A stretch of 64,000 nucleotides of DNA from Paulownia fortunei. Lineage: Eukaryota > Streptophyta > Magnoliopsida > Lamiales > Paulowniaceae. The notes under the pieces are model-generated. The model made no database searches, had not been told where the DNA came from, and saw only the letters and a program-made list of their open reading frames with translations. The position numbers and the translations under genes are program-made. Location of the stretch: positions 20,783,799-20,847,798 of the forward strand of contig CM033108.1 of NCBI GenBank assembly GCA_019321725.1, in the 5' to 3' direction. Positions 1 through 13,500 of this stretch are shown here, piece by piece; the stretch's first letter is position 1; every line of letters starts with the position of its first letter.

Positions 1-210
1 CCGATTTTTGGTTTTTAATTGTCACTTTCTTTGACCGAAGTTTCCATTCGTTTCCTTTTCCAAAAGCTTCTGGAGATAGAGATACTTTATTTACAGCATT
101 TTTTCCCTTTTCCAATTTTCATGACTATTTTGAAACCCAAGATTTTTAATCGGGAATCTAGTTAAATATGAAATGGAAAAAAATTAGTATTTAATATATA
201 TGAGTATATT

Positions 211-562
211 ATAATTTTTAATAGGTGAAAAAATCAGTGAATAATATGAATGTGATTAATATAAAGATTTGTATATGAAGGTAAAATATGAATATAAAAT
301 AATTATTTAAAGAAAAAGTTTACTTCATTTTGATATTATTTTTATATAAAATATGTTTTTATTTTATTTTAAATTAAATAAAAATTATAATTTTTAATAG
401 GTGAAAAAATCGACGAAAAATATGAATGTGATTAATATAAAGATTTGTATATGAAGGTAAAATATGAATATAAAATAATTATTTAAAGAAAAAGTCTATT
501 TTATTTTGATATTATTTTTATATGAATTGTGTTTTTATTTTGTTTTAAATTAAATAAAAATT
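211..562. repeat. 176-bp tandem duplication in AT-rich DNA
   Basis: Two adjacent copies of a ~176-bp unit (about 211-386 and 387-562) share a long near-identical stretch beginning ATAATTTTTAATAGGTG. The surrounding 1-970 is extremely AT-rich and I see no gene or recognisable element in it. Confidence 0.75.
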
Positions 563-967
563 ATTTTATAAGTATTTTTATATTATTTAATTTATAATTA
601 TGATATAATTAAAAATAATTATTTAATAATAAAAAATATATTAACAAATTATTAAAATTTTATTTTTTATTTATATAATATTATGTTAATACTTATAAAT
701 AATTTTTAGATTATATTTAAATATTATAAATATTTATTAAAATAGAGTATTATTCATCAAGTATTATACGAATAAATATAATACGAGTACTAAATATTTT
801 ATTTTAAAAATATGAGTATTACGCGCTGGTTTAATATATATACGAAAAGTAAAAATATTTTTTTAATTATTTATACATACAAGTATTATACGAATATAAA
901 ATGCGTTTTAACTAACAGAGATCAAGAAAGCACTAGTTTTTATTATTTTTTTTGAAAAAAAAATATA

Positions 968-976
<9 letters not shown>

Positions 977-998
<22 letters not shown>
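977..998. repeat. (AT)n microsatellite
   Basis: Uninterrupted AT dinucleotide run. The flank from 1000 to 1620 is AT-rich intergenic DNA with no supported gene. Confidence 0.9.
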
Positions 999-1620
999 GA
1001 AGGTGAATATAATTGTGAAAAATAACAATCCTATTAATTTGTACATATATTTCTTTTATTTTACAAATTACTAAATTCCACCTTAAAGAATTTAAAATTG
1101 ATCATTTACTTTTTTAAAAAGAAAAATATAATAATATTGTTTTACTTTTCTATTCTTTTTTTTTTTTTTGGTTTTAAGAGCAATTTTGAACGAAAATGAT
1201 TTTTTTTTAAAAGTGATTATAAGTGTAGTCCAGTATTTAGAGTATTTAGCAGATTTGATGGAAATGCATTTTAATGTTCATGTACTTTTAGAAGAAAAAT
1301 TCAAAAGCTACAAAATTACATTTATTCAAATGGGTTTTTAAAGAATGGACTTATTCTAAAAATTCATTAAAAATAATTATCAAAACAGATAATATTTTCA
1401 CAAATGAACTTCCATACTTAAAAGAAGTCTATTTGAAATGAGTTTCTAAACACCCTCTTATTTTTTGTAGCATTTCTTATTATTGTATTAAGAATTAAAA
1501 TATATGGGACTATCTTTGGACTTATATACCACCGAATACAAATAAATCTATACTTATTTACTTTTTAGCAAATAAAAAATACACATACAATATATATTTA
1601 TACTATAAAGCTTAAATATA

Positions 1621-1878
1621 TAAGACTTTGTTTGAATGGAATGACTTGGATTTAAAGGAAGGATTTAGAAAGAAAAAAAAAAAGATTCTATATTAAATGA
1701 ATTTCAATAAAAAAAAATTAAATAATTTCATATTATGTGAATTTGAATTCTACTATAATGACTTAAAAAATAAGTCAAATAGAAACCCAATTATTAAAAA
1801 TTGTATAATAAAATTATTCAATTAAACTCAATAAATTTATTATTATAATTTCAAATTTGTCAATTCAAATACAGCCTA
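1621..1878. mobile_element. MITE-like inverted-repeat element
   Basis: The left end (TTTGTTTGAATGGAATGAC, about 1628) is imperfectly mirrored at the right end, where the reverse complement of about 1853-1878 reads TAGGCTGTATTTGAATTGAC. Length of ~260 bp, AT-rich content and lack of coding fit a miniature inverted-repeat transposable element. No target duplication was confirmed and the family is unknown. Confidence 0.4.
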
Positions 1879-2329
1879 GTGTTTTTTGATGGATTGATTA
1901 GAGCTTATACAAAATAGCTTAGAATAAATGTGGGGGTAAACATATATAAAACTAGGATTTCAATAATTTTTTGTGGAACGAAAATTGGACCAACAAATTT
2001 GAAAATACTGATGTGATTTTTTTTGTAGAATACATATTTGGTTATTCCATGCTTCAAAATTTATGAAAGTTATAAAATGTCTTTGGGATCGTTATCAAGT
2101 CTATCAAAAATTGCATCTATTTTTTCTTCCCTATGAAAAGTGATATGATATTATATAATTAAGATGGTAAAATAGAAATTTATAAGATTCATAATGTACA
2201 TCCACTTCTTGCAAGTATTGAAAGTGCCGATTTTTCATACTTTTAGTTACAGTAGTTAGAGATAGTAAGCTAGATAAATAATCCCAATTATAAGATGCAA
2301 AGAAGTTTTGTTGGTTAATCAAATTCAAT

Positions 2330-2760
2330 CTTCTTCTTCATTTCTTCGTTACTTCATTCTACTTTATGTATTTTCTTCATTCGCAGCACCCTCGCACATC
2401 CCATAGCATAATGCCCTGGTTGTTCTATCAATTCTATTGAAGGGAAGCTCAGTTTGGTTAGATTTAACAGTGATTGCAGCGATTCATGGCAGATTCGTAA
2501 CAGTTGGTATCAGAGTCGTGATCCTGGTAGTGCACACTTTGATCTCATGACAAGAAATAGCTTGAAAATGGAACAAAGAGATAATATAAGGTTGGAGAAT
2601 TTAGAGCTACAAGTGTCACAATTGTGTAAAGGTCAGCAAGAAATAGAACAATGTTTGGATGCAATGAATCAAACCATCAAGAAAAAAAATCGAGGAAGTC
2701 TTGAAAGAGATTTATGGTACTACAGGTAAAGAGAATCTAAATCCTACTTCTGCTTCCACT
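2330..2760 (+). mobile_element. LTR retrotransposon remnant: LTR 3' end, Met-type primer site, gag start
   Basis: An LTR appears to end at about 2502 (...TTCGTAACA). Two bases later comes TGGTATCAGAG (2505-2515), the classic plant primer-binding site complementary to initiator tRNA-Met. A short open frame starts 30 bases further on. The 5' edge of the LTR could not be placed and no second LTR was found, so this is a truncated 5' portion. Confidence 0.6.
2547..2729 (+). pseudogene. gag N-terminal remnant (Ty3/gypsy-like)
   Basis: The frame starts with ATG at 2547, encodes 60 residues (MTRNSLKMEQRDN...) and stops at 2727-2729. It is charged and predicted to be coiled (Leu/Gln/Glu-rich, residues ~10-45), as at the start of plant gypsy gag proteins that follow a Met-type primer site. 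The capsid, nucleocapsid and pol portions are absent, so it is a dead fragment. The position relative to the primer site is the main support; the sequence alone would not identify it. Confidence 0.45.
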
Positions 2761-4889
2761 CGAGTGTTACTACAAAATTCCAAGGGTAAGGGGGAGAGTG
2801 GGGGATTAATGCCATCACCTAACTATATGGGTTAAGACAATTAAAACCACTTTAACCCAAGGATTCCAATGACAAGGGTGATTTCTGGTTGGACAATGTC
2901 ATTATAGTGGTACTAAATCAAATTCAAATTCTATCAAGGAAATAATCATGACCCCTTTTTATTGGATAACTAATAGGTTAATGTTGCATGGTCAAATTAA
3001 GAACTAGAATTAAACTATTTTAATTGCATCTTCTAGTCTTGAAGCGAGATCACTGATTTACCATTTCGAAAAGAAAAAAAAAATTGATAAGATATTTGTA
3101 TAATTCAATTATTTTCAAATTATATCATTAGCAAGAAGCGTCGAGTCCTTCACTAAGTTATGATCACTTCAATAAAAAAACTAACATTCAATAACAATAT
3201 GAATCTTGTTACTATAAAGTAACAACTTTATTTCACAATAATAATAGTTATAACAAATTTAATATTTTTAAGAATTAGTGTTTAAGTTGTTATTGATGTA
3301 TAGTCACAGCCTATTAATAATAAAAATTATTACTAATAACTTGAGATAATGTAATTAGCCTAGTGTGGCTAATTATCAACAGTCAAAAGGTAAACACAAT
3401 TCTTCTATTCATGTATCATTAATCTTGTAAGAGTCATTATTGTAAGAAAATATAGTTCTTAGCACTTAATATATATATATATATATTAATTAATTACTTT
3501 TACATTATTATGATCATCTTGTTACTAAAATTATTTTTTTATTGTAGTGGATAATGAAATCAAAATAAATGAAACCAAAAATTTCTCATAGTGAATAGTG
3601 AAATCAAAGTTGGAAAGCCTTGGCCCGCAAGCAATTCGACTGTGGTTTTTTTTTTTTACTGGCTGTAAATGTTTCTTGTATTTATGTCTCCACCATGATT
3701 TCTTTTAATATCGATTATCTTATTTTCCATTTAATTTGATAATCTCCTTGATTCTTGATATAATTATGACTTAACAAGCAAAATCTCGCATTATTCGACC
3801 TCTCAAAGTTCGTAGTGAAGTATCTACTATTTTCCAGCACACACTCTCTATAATACTTTCTAGTAACACAAATCTCTATCTATATTATTTACAAAAATAT
3901 TAAATATACAAAAATGTGAATATCTCTATGTTTGATTTAGCATCCAGAATTTCTCCAATTATTTCCCCCAAAATCAATTATTGTTGTTTTACTTTTCTCC
4001 AATACAATTTCTTTTTCTCCCAAACAAAATGGAACTTACAGACCAATATCGTTTTATTTTTTAATTATATATATATATATATCTTTTTTTTACATACAAA
4101 AATACTGTATATAACAATAAAAAAATACTCACGTGACATCACTAACCAACAAAACCTTACGAAAAATAACATTTACAACATTTACAGTGGAATTTATTTT
4201 CCCAAAAAATATAAACCATATATTACTTTCATTTTAAATTCTTCACCAAACACCTTCCCCAATACATCTTCTCCTAATCACTTCCAAGTGCTAACCAAAC
4301 ATTGCCTCTATGTTTGTTCTGTGACAGAATCATATAAGTCACTAATTACTGGGCAGATTAAGAGGCAAGTTTCAATCAATCTTTGGAAAATATTTTGTAG
4401 GTCACCAAGAAATGATGATTATCGACAACACCATATTTTTAGTAGTTTTTTAGCATAAGTGTAGTGGAAAAAAATGGATATTCCGACTTCCCAAATATGC
4501 AGGAACAAGCATTCACGGGAGAACATATGGTTTTACTCATTTATTAAAGCAAGCATTCATGGGATCACATATTTTTATTTATTTATTGTAATCAAATAAA
4601 TGAAGTAAATCTATTTATGTGTAACTAAACAATTCCAGAAAAATGGCATACTTCATATCAGTCTCAATTCAACTTTATAGAAAAGGTACAAAGGATACTA
4701 GTTGGTTCTGTTGGTGTAGTTGAGCACTTGGGGAGGTGACTCTCCCTGTCTCCTTGGGTCTGATCTAAGTTGATCTTGGTGAATATTGCCCCTTTTAATG
4801 ATATGATGGTGGAGAGACTTGGCTTGAATCTCTGTGGACTACGAATTACCACTTGCCTCGAATTCAATTTGCTAAAACTTACATGAAAT
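2761..4889. other. AT-rich intergenic stretch, no gene seen
   Basis: Contains homopolymer and (AT)n runs (about 3469-3486 and 4067-4081). Open frames here are compositionally low-complexity (Asn/Ile/Tyr/Phe-rich). About 4660-4870 is somewhat less AT-rich but matches nothing I recognise. Confidence 0.6.
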
Positions 4890-5750
4890 ATAGAGATAAA
4901 TTAAACTCAAGAAGCTCTTCATTTGAATTAATTTGAATTTATTGATAATTTATCTTTATATCAAAAAGGTTTTGACTTGAAGTTGTTTGAAATCTATGGA
5001 TAGTTAAAACTTATATGAAGGTTTATTTCAATTTGAATTTATTAAATAGTTTATACTCATATCAAGAAGTCTTGAATTAAATTTGAAATTTGTAGATAGT
5101 TTATACTCATATCAATGAGTTTTCAATAAATTTGACTTTTTGTTAGATGGTTTATACTCGTATCGAATAGTTTTCATTTGAATTTGAATTTATGAAATAG
5201 TTTATATTCATATCATTAAGTTTTTATTGAATTTTATATTTATTAGATAATTTATATTCGTATCAAACAGTTTTCATTTAATTAAAATTTGCAGATAGTT
5301 TATACTCGTATCAAGGAGTTTTTATTGAATTTTACTTCTAGATCTTTTGTACTCTTGCCAATGAGTATTTCATTTGATTTGACTTGTATACATTTTATAC
5401 TTATGTTAAGAAATATTTTACTTGATTTGACTTAGAGACCTTTTATACTCATGTCGAATGAGTACTTCATTTAATTTGACTTGTAGACCTTACTCTTATT
5501 AATGAATGCTTCGTTTGATTTGACTTGTAAGCCTTTTATACTCATATCAAGAGCTTTTGAATTATTTGAAATTGTTGATAGTTTATATTTATGTCAAGGA
5601 GTACAACTGACATTTTAGGTTCTTACTAATGTGTACTTGAGAATACTTCAATTTGAAACTTTTAGATAATTTATATTCGTATCTAAGACCATTTGAGCAA
5701 GTTTTAATTTTAAAAAGTTAGATAGCTTATACTCATAACTAGAAGTACTA
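4890..5750 (-). repeat. ~50-bp degenerate tandem repeats (TATACTCGTATCAAGGAGT family)
   Basis: About fifteen diverged units spaced roughly 50 bp apart, each with a core like GATAGTTTATACTCATATCAA followed by an AT-rich spacer. The same array recurs at 27820-28375, 30840-31590 and (opposite orientation) 60820-61330, always in the 3' portion of related LTR elements. Confidence 0.85.
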
Positions 5751-5923
5751 GCAAGCCACAGTCGACAACGGTAAAATATGATACCACATCTTCTTCTTCT
5801 TCTTCATTGACATCATATGGCATTCTTGTTTGTCCAAATTCATGTTTATCTCAATGAAATGTGCACGAGTTGATAATTCTCCAAAAGATTCAAGTTTGAA
5901 TCCTTAAGTATGTCGCAAAAACC

Positions 5924-6280
5924 TCAATGCATTCTTTGGATACATATCTCAATTACAGAAGTTTCTAACAAAATATCTTTGCAATTTAATGATAAACCGC
6001 TCCAAGTATTAATATATTCAAGCACGGGCTCACCTTTTTGTACTAATACTAAGTGATCTAGAAACTCGCTTTTTAAATCTTCCCAGTTGTCAATAAAGTT
6101 AGGTTCAAGATTAATATACCAATCAAGAGCAGAGTCTTTCAAGGATAGAAGAAACAGCTTGATTAAAAGATCTCGATCAGTTCCAACTTTGTTGCATGTT
6201 TCCGTAAAGTGAGTTATATCTTGTCTTGGATCTATCAAATTGTTGAAATTTTGTGGATAGTAACTTTCAGGCATTTTCAA
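5924..6280 (-). pseudogene. Retrotransposon gag (Retrotrans_gag) fragment
   Basis: A 118-residue frame contains the typical plant gypsy capsid pattern: DPRQDITHFTETCNKVGTD, then LLIKLFLLSLKDSALDWY, then a Trp/Asp/Leu region and YINTWSGLSLNCKD. This matches the LTR-retrotransposon capsid-like domain. The frame lacks its upstream leader portion and ends without nucleocapsid zinc knuckle or pol. Neighbouring frame-broken sequence at 6290-6700 looks like the gag N-terminal part. Not functional. Confidence 0.8.
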
Positions 6281-6769
6281 TTGCTCAATCCTTTTTGTGT
6301 AAGGCTTAATGTATGATTTGAAAGTCTAAGCTCAAGCTTCATATTTTTTGGCAATTACTTCATCGATAAACTTCTTCACGTCATCAGTGGAAACAAGACC
6401 ATTTGAAGATATATTGACTTTTGTTCTTGAATTTCATTTAATTGCTACTGAAATTTTTGGCTTTCCAATTTTATGTGATGTTGGAATACTTTGATTTGCT
6501 TCACTCAGATACTCAAATTTGTCAAGAAGTTTATTGATTTGGTCATCGAGTACTTGAACATGCTTCAATAGATTACCAACAATAATAGTTAATGATGCAA
6601 CTTATTTTTCATTAATTCCAATAAAGTAGTTTAGACCAACATAACTACTGAATCTCATAATTTATAGAAAATTCTTATATCATAGCTGGATTCAACAACT
6701 CTTTCTCCATAGTTTCTATTTTTTGCTTTGCCCCAATTTTAGTGAAAATGTGGTTGGTAATGTTAAAAC

Positions 6770-6960
6770 ACCTTATCATCTTGCCCCCTTGTACTTGTAT
6801 TTTGGAGTAGTGGTTTCATGGCTCGACAAAACATTATTTTCTCTTGCTCCCTCATGCTTGTGTTTTAGAGTGGTAGCTTAATAGCTTGACAAAACACCAT
6901 CTTCTCTTTTTCCCTCATGCTTGTATTTTGGAGTGGTAGCTTCATAGTTCAACATTAAAA
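6770..6960 (-). repeat. Leader tandem repeats, ~65-bp unit
   Basis: Three imperfect units each contain CTCCAAAATACAAGCATGAG-like sequence on the minus strand. Homologous units occur in plus orientation at 55110-55345, just downstream of the related LTR at 54159-55000, so the repeats belong to the retroelement 5' leader. Confidence 0.75.
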
Positions 6961-7056
6961 AATTGATATTTGTAAAGTTGGAGTGATTGTCCTTCATCTC
7001 CATTTGAACCTCGAACATGATTTATAAAAAAAAGAGATGAGAGGCAGTGATAAATT

Positions 7057-7800
7057 TGCAACACCAATTTCTTGTTTACAAAAATAACAAGACAAAAAAA
7101 AGATACAAATTAGGATTTGTTGAATTTGATGATTAATTATGGATACAACCTCTATTTTAATCCTCTGGTTCTTCGCTTCAGAAACGTGATCTTCGTATTT
7201 TGATAACTTGAAGGTGGAGTATGATATCTTCATCTTCTTCAAAGTTGATTTATTCTTTAATAACGTTAATTCAAAGGTTTAGTATTATAATTTTCAATTA
7301 AATATTATGATTTGATGAATACCTGATGTTCACCTTAAACACCGAGAATCTTTTTAAATTTCATGAATTTGAGTTGAGAGAATTTTGGAACCTCCTCCAT
7401 TGTCTGTCTCATTTGAATTTAGAATTGTGACCCTAGTTTTTTAGAGATCACCCCTATTTATACTTGTAAAATAAAAAGCTTTTGTCATGACTGTTTAATT
7501 AAGTGGTATGATTTTATTGACCCTTCTTGATGTGATTGATATTTATTTTCTTCATTACAAGACACTATATTGATTACCAAAATATTAATATTTATTTCTA
7601 AAACTTGCAAGATATGAATTGAATTGCCAAAATATGATAGTTTCATCTATGGTAATATTTGATTTGCATGTCAATTAAATATCTTATCTAATCTTGGAAT
7701 TCAATAAGGATTTCAATAGTAAATAAAATTCAAAATTGATATGTGAAAATATATTGCACATACCAAATGCATAATTGGCAATATATTTTTCATGTCTACA
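7057..7800 (-). mobile_element. LTR of the gag-bearing gypsy element
   Basis: On the minus strand it starts TGTAGACATG (7800) and ends at about 7057 (...GGTGTTGCA), 744 bp. A TATA-like motif in the sequence CAAGTATAAATAGGGG lies near 7460-7475 (minus strand). It aligns along its length with the LTRs at 28798-29533 and 32003-32753. Confidence 0.75.
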
Positions 7801-8460
7801 AGCTCATCCAACTTTCGAATATCCACTTCATCCATCATTTATTTTTTAAAAGTAAGAATATGTAATTATTTTTCAGCAATAACTGTTGAACTTAGAACTA
7901 ACTTTGACATCATATTGAATGATTATCTAAGCTTAAATTATTAAAAAGATGAGATATTTAATATTTAATGCCTATAACACTTACTAAACTCATGTAATAT
8001 CTAAATATGATAAATCTCATCCTTCATTCTCTAAACAAGGCCCACTTAGGGCAATGATGAGTCCTCAAATTAGGATATATAAAACTATTTTTGCAATAGC
8101 ATGTGAATATATTTGCATGAGAGGCTTCACAACTCTAGGAGATAAATGAAAAAGAGAGAAAACCCTAAGTCAATTATTTTTCCAAAGTGAATGAGTATTT
8201 GAGGTGGGTTGGAGTTGAAAGTCATGTTTAGGGAGACTACACAAATCTTGGGTTTTGAAATTGGCACCATTGGAGAAATCTTTTGTTCTAATTTGATTAG
8301 ACTCAATTAATCACATAATAAGTAAAATTCAATTGTCATATTATTGACTTGATTAGCCAAATTTACTTCGTGCAAAAATTCTCCACACCATTGATTTATA
8401 ACAATCTATCAAAATTCTTATTATTAAAATTATTACAAGCAATAGTGACCAACTCACTAG
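7801..8460. other. Intergenic, no feature recognised
   Basis: AT-rich unique-looking sequence between two repeats, with no coding signal. Confidence 0.5.
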
Positions 8461-9640
8461 TGTCACGCCCCAAATCTTGCGACCGTGACAATCACTGCAG
8501 GCTCTTAGGAACATCCCAAAAGCCTGCAAGACTAGTCCAATATTTTTAATGTAATCCAATATTTAACATTGGTACAGAACATCTATACCTCCAAATAATT
8601 ATGAATTTTTTTTTATAATCAATGTAAATCCATCAATAAAATAAATCAAGAATTTCTTCAACCATCCAACTGATTAATTAAAAATAAATCTTGTAAATAT
8701 CCCTAACTATATGGAAAGTTGTATCCAAAATCAACCACTAAATCACAAGAAAATAGTACATCCTCAATAGTAAAATTCATCATATCCAACAATTCTAAAA
8801 CAATTAAATAAAAAGTTTGAACTGCTCAAATAGACTTTCTTGTATTCCAAAACCTATTCCCCAAGCTATTAAATATCGGTATCTGAAAAATATTAGGAAA
8901 AATTATGAGCACGACGGCCCAGTTAATAACTCAATACTCAACTAGCTGGATCAAGTAACATAGAAAAATAGTAATATATTTTTATTCAATAAAAAATATT
9001 TGACTTATCACTTAAACTCCAAAGAGAAAGGCCAACAATTCACTATTACAAAATAATAAGTTAAAATAAAAATACAGTTAAGAAAATCAACCAATTTTCA
9101 CATAGAATCCACCATGTAAAACCAAACATATAAGACAACTATGGTTAGGGATAAGTTTAAACCCCCTGTCTTAAGTTCTGGTACAGGCTTAACATCCCTG
9201 TAGTGGGTTACTGGTGCAGGCTTAACCCCCCTATACTGGGTTACTGGTGCAGGCATAACCCCCCTGTACTGGGTCACTTACCAAGCCTTCAAATCCCAAC
9301 AAGTATTAGTTGTCTGTTTCTATTATGAAATAGTCAATAATGTAATGTATCAACAATGGGTTTAAAAAAAACACCTCCACAATACCTGTATTTACAAACT
9401 ACCATATTCACGAAATCACATTTCAATAAATTCTCAACTTTCGTTTTTAAAATTCACAACACTCGAATTATTTTCACATGTCCACAGTACAATACATATA
9501 TAAACTTGTTTGATCCAATTTGCAAGAAAATTAACAACATACACCAAAAGCATTACATATACGAGTTTATGTAAATCAAAAGAGTGAAGGATCACTTACT
9601 TCAAATTTAATAGTTAATATCCGAAACTCCCAAAATATAC
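8461..9640. mobile_element. LTR-like repeat beginning TGTCACGCCCC
   Basis: TGTCACGCCCCAAATCTTGC at 8461 resembles the start of a common class of plant LTR repeats (TGTCACGCCCC...). The interval also contains a GC-richer 33-bp minisatellite. The right boundary is uncertain and no partner LTR or coding domain was found. A similar start, TGTAACATCCCGATC, occurs at about 49847. Confidence 0.35.
9178..9276. repeat. 33-bp minisatellite, three units
   Basis: Units at 9178, 9211 and 9244 each read CTGGTRCAGGCWTAAC... and end TGGGTTA or TGGGTCA. A fourth, decayed unit precedes at about 9148. It is unusually GC-rich for this region. Confidence 0.85.
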
Positions 9641-10019
9641 GAATGAAATTAATATAGGACAGTAAATAAAATTTAATTAGTCTAATAATAATTTATTTGA
9701 TCGTATTCAACTTAAAATGGTTTTTACTAACATAAAACATTTCCATCTTACCAACTAATATATTGAATTATACCTATAACTAAAATGTAACTATTAATAA
9801 ATCATATTATCCAAAGTACACTTTAATTGATTCATTAATATTCCATTAAGTTTTTCTATATTCCCAGTAAAACAATTAAGTAAAATAAAGACACGGAATC
9901 TAGCAAGTCACAAACCAAAATCCGAATTCTACTTCTGTATTAATTCTAATATAATAATTTTAAAAGGTATTTCATATAGATAATTAGTGTTGATTTATTA
10001 TTCCACTGACTCATCCAAA

Positions 10020-10119
10020 NNNNNNNNNNNNNNNNNNNNNNNNNNNNNNNNNNNNNNNNNNNNNNNNNNNNNNNNNNNNNNNNNNNNNNNNNNNNNNNNN
10101 NNNNNNNNNNNNNNNNNNN
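10020..10119. other. Assembly gap (100 N)
   Basis: Exactly one hundred N bases, the usual placeholder for a scaffold gap of unknown size. Distances across it are not reliable. No feature is recognised between 9641 and 10543 apart from this gap. Confidence 0.98.
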
Positions 10120-10551
10120 AGCTGATTTTTCAGTCAAAATTACAAAATTCCCAATTTTAAAAATCACATGCCAATCACGTGCCTTTTTTATGACGAGATT
10201 CAAAATTTCCAGCCAAATTTATCTTAAAATTGTGAAAAGCTAAAAATTAATATGTTTAAATTACATTTGTTGGAAATATACAACAATTATCTCCTTTAGT
10301 CCATTGCTTAAGATAATTGAATGTCATTTTTTTTAAAAGAAAAATACAAATATTTTTTCTCATAGAGAATAATATTGTAAATTTCTTACGGATAAAATCA
10401 AAATGAAGTGCAAATATTTTTTTTTTAAATACGAATATCATCTCCCATTAATTAAACATGTCACATAAAATCCCACAAAATTGGGTGTGGAACTGGACAG
10501 CTTACAAATATTAGACTCCTTAACCCTTTCAATCTCATCTCTCTCCGTGTG

Positions 10552-13500
10552 TAGATCTGACTACGGTTTCGAAACCATCGATTATGGTTCAGAACCGATG
10601 GTTCTACGATTTGGAAAAATATCGACCCTTAACCTGGTAAGTCGGTTACAGTCCGGGTTTCAGAACCAGAGGACTAATTTTGGTTCCGGTTCCGAGTTTG
10701 ACCATTGATTTTTTTTTTTAATTTTGACTTATATTGAAAAATTATAACTTTTTAGCTAACCATTAATTCGACGAAATTACAACTTTTAAAAAAACAAAAA
10801 CAAGGACTTGAAATCTTAAACTTAAATTTGAATGAAATTTTTTTAACTTAAATTTCAAAAAAAATATTGTGAATTTTTTAACTTAATAAAAAAAATTAAC
10901 TTAAATTGGAAAAAGAAATTGTTACCTAAAATTTAAATTATTAAATATTCTTAATTATAATAAATTTAAAAAATAAAAAAAAGATGCTCAACTTGAAATC
11001 TTAAAGTTTAAACTTAAATTTCAACAATAAATTTGCACTTAAATTTTAAAAAAAAATATTAGCTAAAATTTAAATTATATAATTAAAAATCATTTTAAAA
11101 ATAAAAAAACAGCTTGAACTTAAATTTAAGTTGCCTACGTATCTTCTTAGGGTATAGAGGAATTAAAGCTCACGTAGTTTTCTTACCTTTTAACTCTGCT
11201 TCCTTTAGGGAGTGGCGTGACTCAATCACTCCCACCCATTCTTATCGTTGTTATGTCCGTGTCATTCTCTAGATCTTCATTCGAATTCAGTTGACCTTGT
11301 TTTCGTACAAAATCCTTAATTCAATTATCAAGATATGCTTGGGTTTTTAAATTCTTGAAAAACAAGGTTAAACATTTCTCACTCAATATATTACCTTACA
11401 TACTGAAGACTTACTCCACTACAATGGTTGAGGTAGGTGAAGCAAGTATCTCATTCACCATCACGGACAAAAATTGATAAGTTTGCTCATTTTACGACTA
11501 CCATCCCAAAATATCGAACTCTCCATCATCATCTGTCTTATTAAACTCAAATAAAATATTAAAATAACTCTCAAGTTCATGGCTGGAACTTGAGAATCCT
11601 CTAAGATGTTTAATCCATTTCCTAAGTAAAAATTATGTTGTCGTAAGCCTATAACTACTACTACTACTACTAGTTTTATGTATATCAACTTGAGTTGTTT
11701 ATGAGCTATATTTGGAACTATATTTATTATAAAATTTATTTAAAAGTGTTCTAACTTTAAATATAATATTTTTTATATCTAGAGTATAATTATTTTCATC
11801 ACGTGTTAAAGCATTATAATAAATTATTAGCATATCTTATAAATCATATAATTTAATCTAGGGTAAAAAAATAACAGCAATTAAATTAATATCTAAAATT
11901 TCAAAAAAAATATCTTTTCCATTTCAACTGTATTGATAAAACACAAAGTACTAAATTTCATCTTCGAAGTTAATATTTTCATGTAAAATTGATGCAATAT
12001 TACAACAATTTAATAATACTAAATGAGAAGTTAAGGAATAAATACTAGATAATTGTAAAGTAGTATCATTAAATATTTTTAAAATATTGCAAATTTTTTT
12101 ACATATTATCCAATGATATAGATATAAATGGAAAAGAGTAGTAATAGTTTGTAAAAAAAATTAGCATAATAAATCTTTATAGTCAAAAAATTCTTCTAAA
12201 AATCTATATGTTGAATTCCAATTGGTGTAACATCTCGTGGAAATTTTTAGGCTTCATATCATTGGCGTTATAAAATCTAAACCATTGTTTATTAATGTGT
12301 GGATATATTCATAAATAAAAAAAATACTTATCTAATTGGTTTAAGTTGATTATCTAAAGCTTTTAAACCATCTTGTACACATAAATTTAAAATGACATAT
12401 ACATTTAATATGAAAAAATTTATCACCAATTGATGGTTCATATGCAGCTTTTAGATCATTATTACTAGCATCATTAGCTGCCACATCGTCAAGTGATATT
12501 GAAAAAAATTATTAACTAAATTATATTTTTTTGATATTAAAAATATAATTTATAAAATATTTGACACTGTGTGTCGACCATTAAAAACTCTAAATGCAAG
12601 TAATCTTTTTGAAGTGTCCAACAATCATCAATCCAATGACATGTAAGACCATATATGAATGTATTTGTCAATGGTCACTCCAAATATCACTACATAAAGA
12701 AATTTATTATTTACATTTTTAATAATTCTTTTAACTCTTTTTTAGTTTTATTATATAATTTTTTTACATGGCGTATTAGTGTAGTTCGTAGAATACCTTT
12801 AGCTATCAGATTATATATTGTTTGAATCAATTCATTAAAAAAGAATTTATTTGCAAAAGTAAAACTAAAATATTCAACAAAAATAAATCTAGTTAAATTT
12901 TCTCTACATCTAACATTATTATAATTAAATAAATAAAGATCGTTATCTCCATCAGTATTGGAAGATGCGAACGATGGTATTTAAGTTTGGGTACGGTCAA
13001 TGCCAAATTTCACTAGATGTTTCTTCTCCATATATCTTCTTAAGGATCCATAACCGCCTCCAAATTAAAATTTGTAAGATTGTGAGCAATACTTACACTT
13101 TGTTCGCATCTTTTCATTTGAAAGTGTCACTTTATCAAAATATTTGGTAAAAATAGAGGATTTGAAGGATGGAGTAGATTGAGTATAAGCATCAGTCATT
13201 ATTTTTTGAATAGTAAACAAGTGAGTTTGCTCTTCATCACTCAACTCAACTTCATAATCGATGTTGAGTCTTGGTTGCTCATTGATAGTAGTCATCTTTC
13301 CCTTATCTCTGTTGCTTGAACCAACTATTTTTTAATAAATGATAAAAATTTAGTATATAGAATTGAATAATAAATAATAAAAGATGAAAGAATTGAAATA
13401 TGAAAAATGATTTAATGAAACAATTAAAATAGTATAGAATATAGAATTAAAATAAATAATTGGAAGTAGAAAATTAGAGAATTGAGAGTTGAAAATTAGA

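Larger units (their letters stand above)
4890..7800 (-). mobile_element. Deleted Ty3/gypsy element with gag and repeat-rich ends
   Basis: Read on the minus strand: a 5' LTR (7800 to 7057), leader (~7050-6960), short tandem repeats (6960-6770), a gag remnant (~6700-5920), then directly a long block of ~50-bp tandem repeats (5750-4890). Pol is missing, so gag has been joined to the 3' repeat region by deletion. No 3' LTR is seen to the left. The LTR and leader are homologous to those at 32003-32753 and 54159-55080, which defines a superfamily in this window. Tandem repeats near the 3' end recall Tat/Ogre-lineage gypsy elements, but lineage is inference. Confidence 0.75.

Noticed and set aside
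3916..4458. 180-codon open frame on the plus strand
   Set aside because: Low-complexity Ile/Asn/Tyr/Phe-rich translation of AT-rich DNA with no domain or splice context; most likely chance.
4890..5750. Possible CRISPR-like array because of regularly spaced short repeats
   Set aside because: Repeats are degenerate, spacers are similar to each other rather than unique, the context is a plant LTR element, and CRISPR arrays are not found in plant nuclear genomes.
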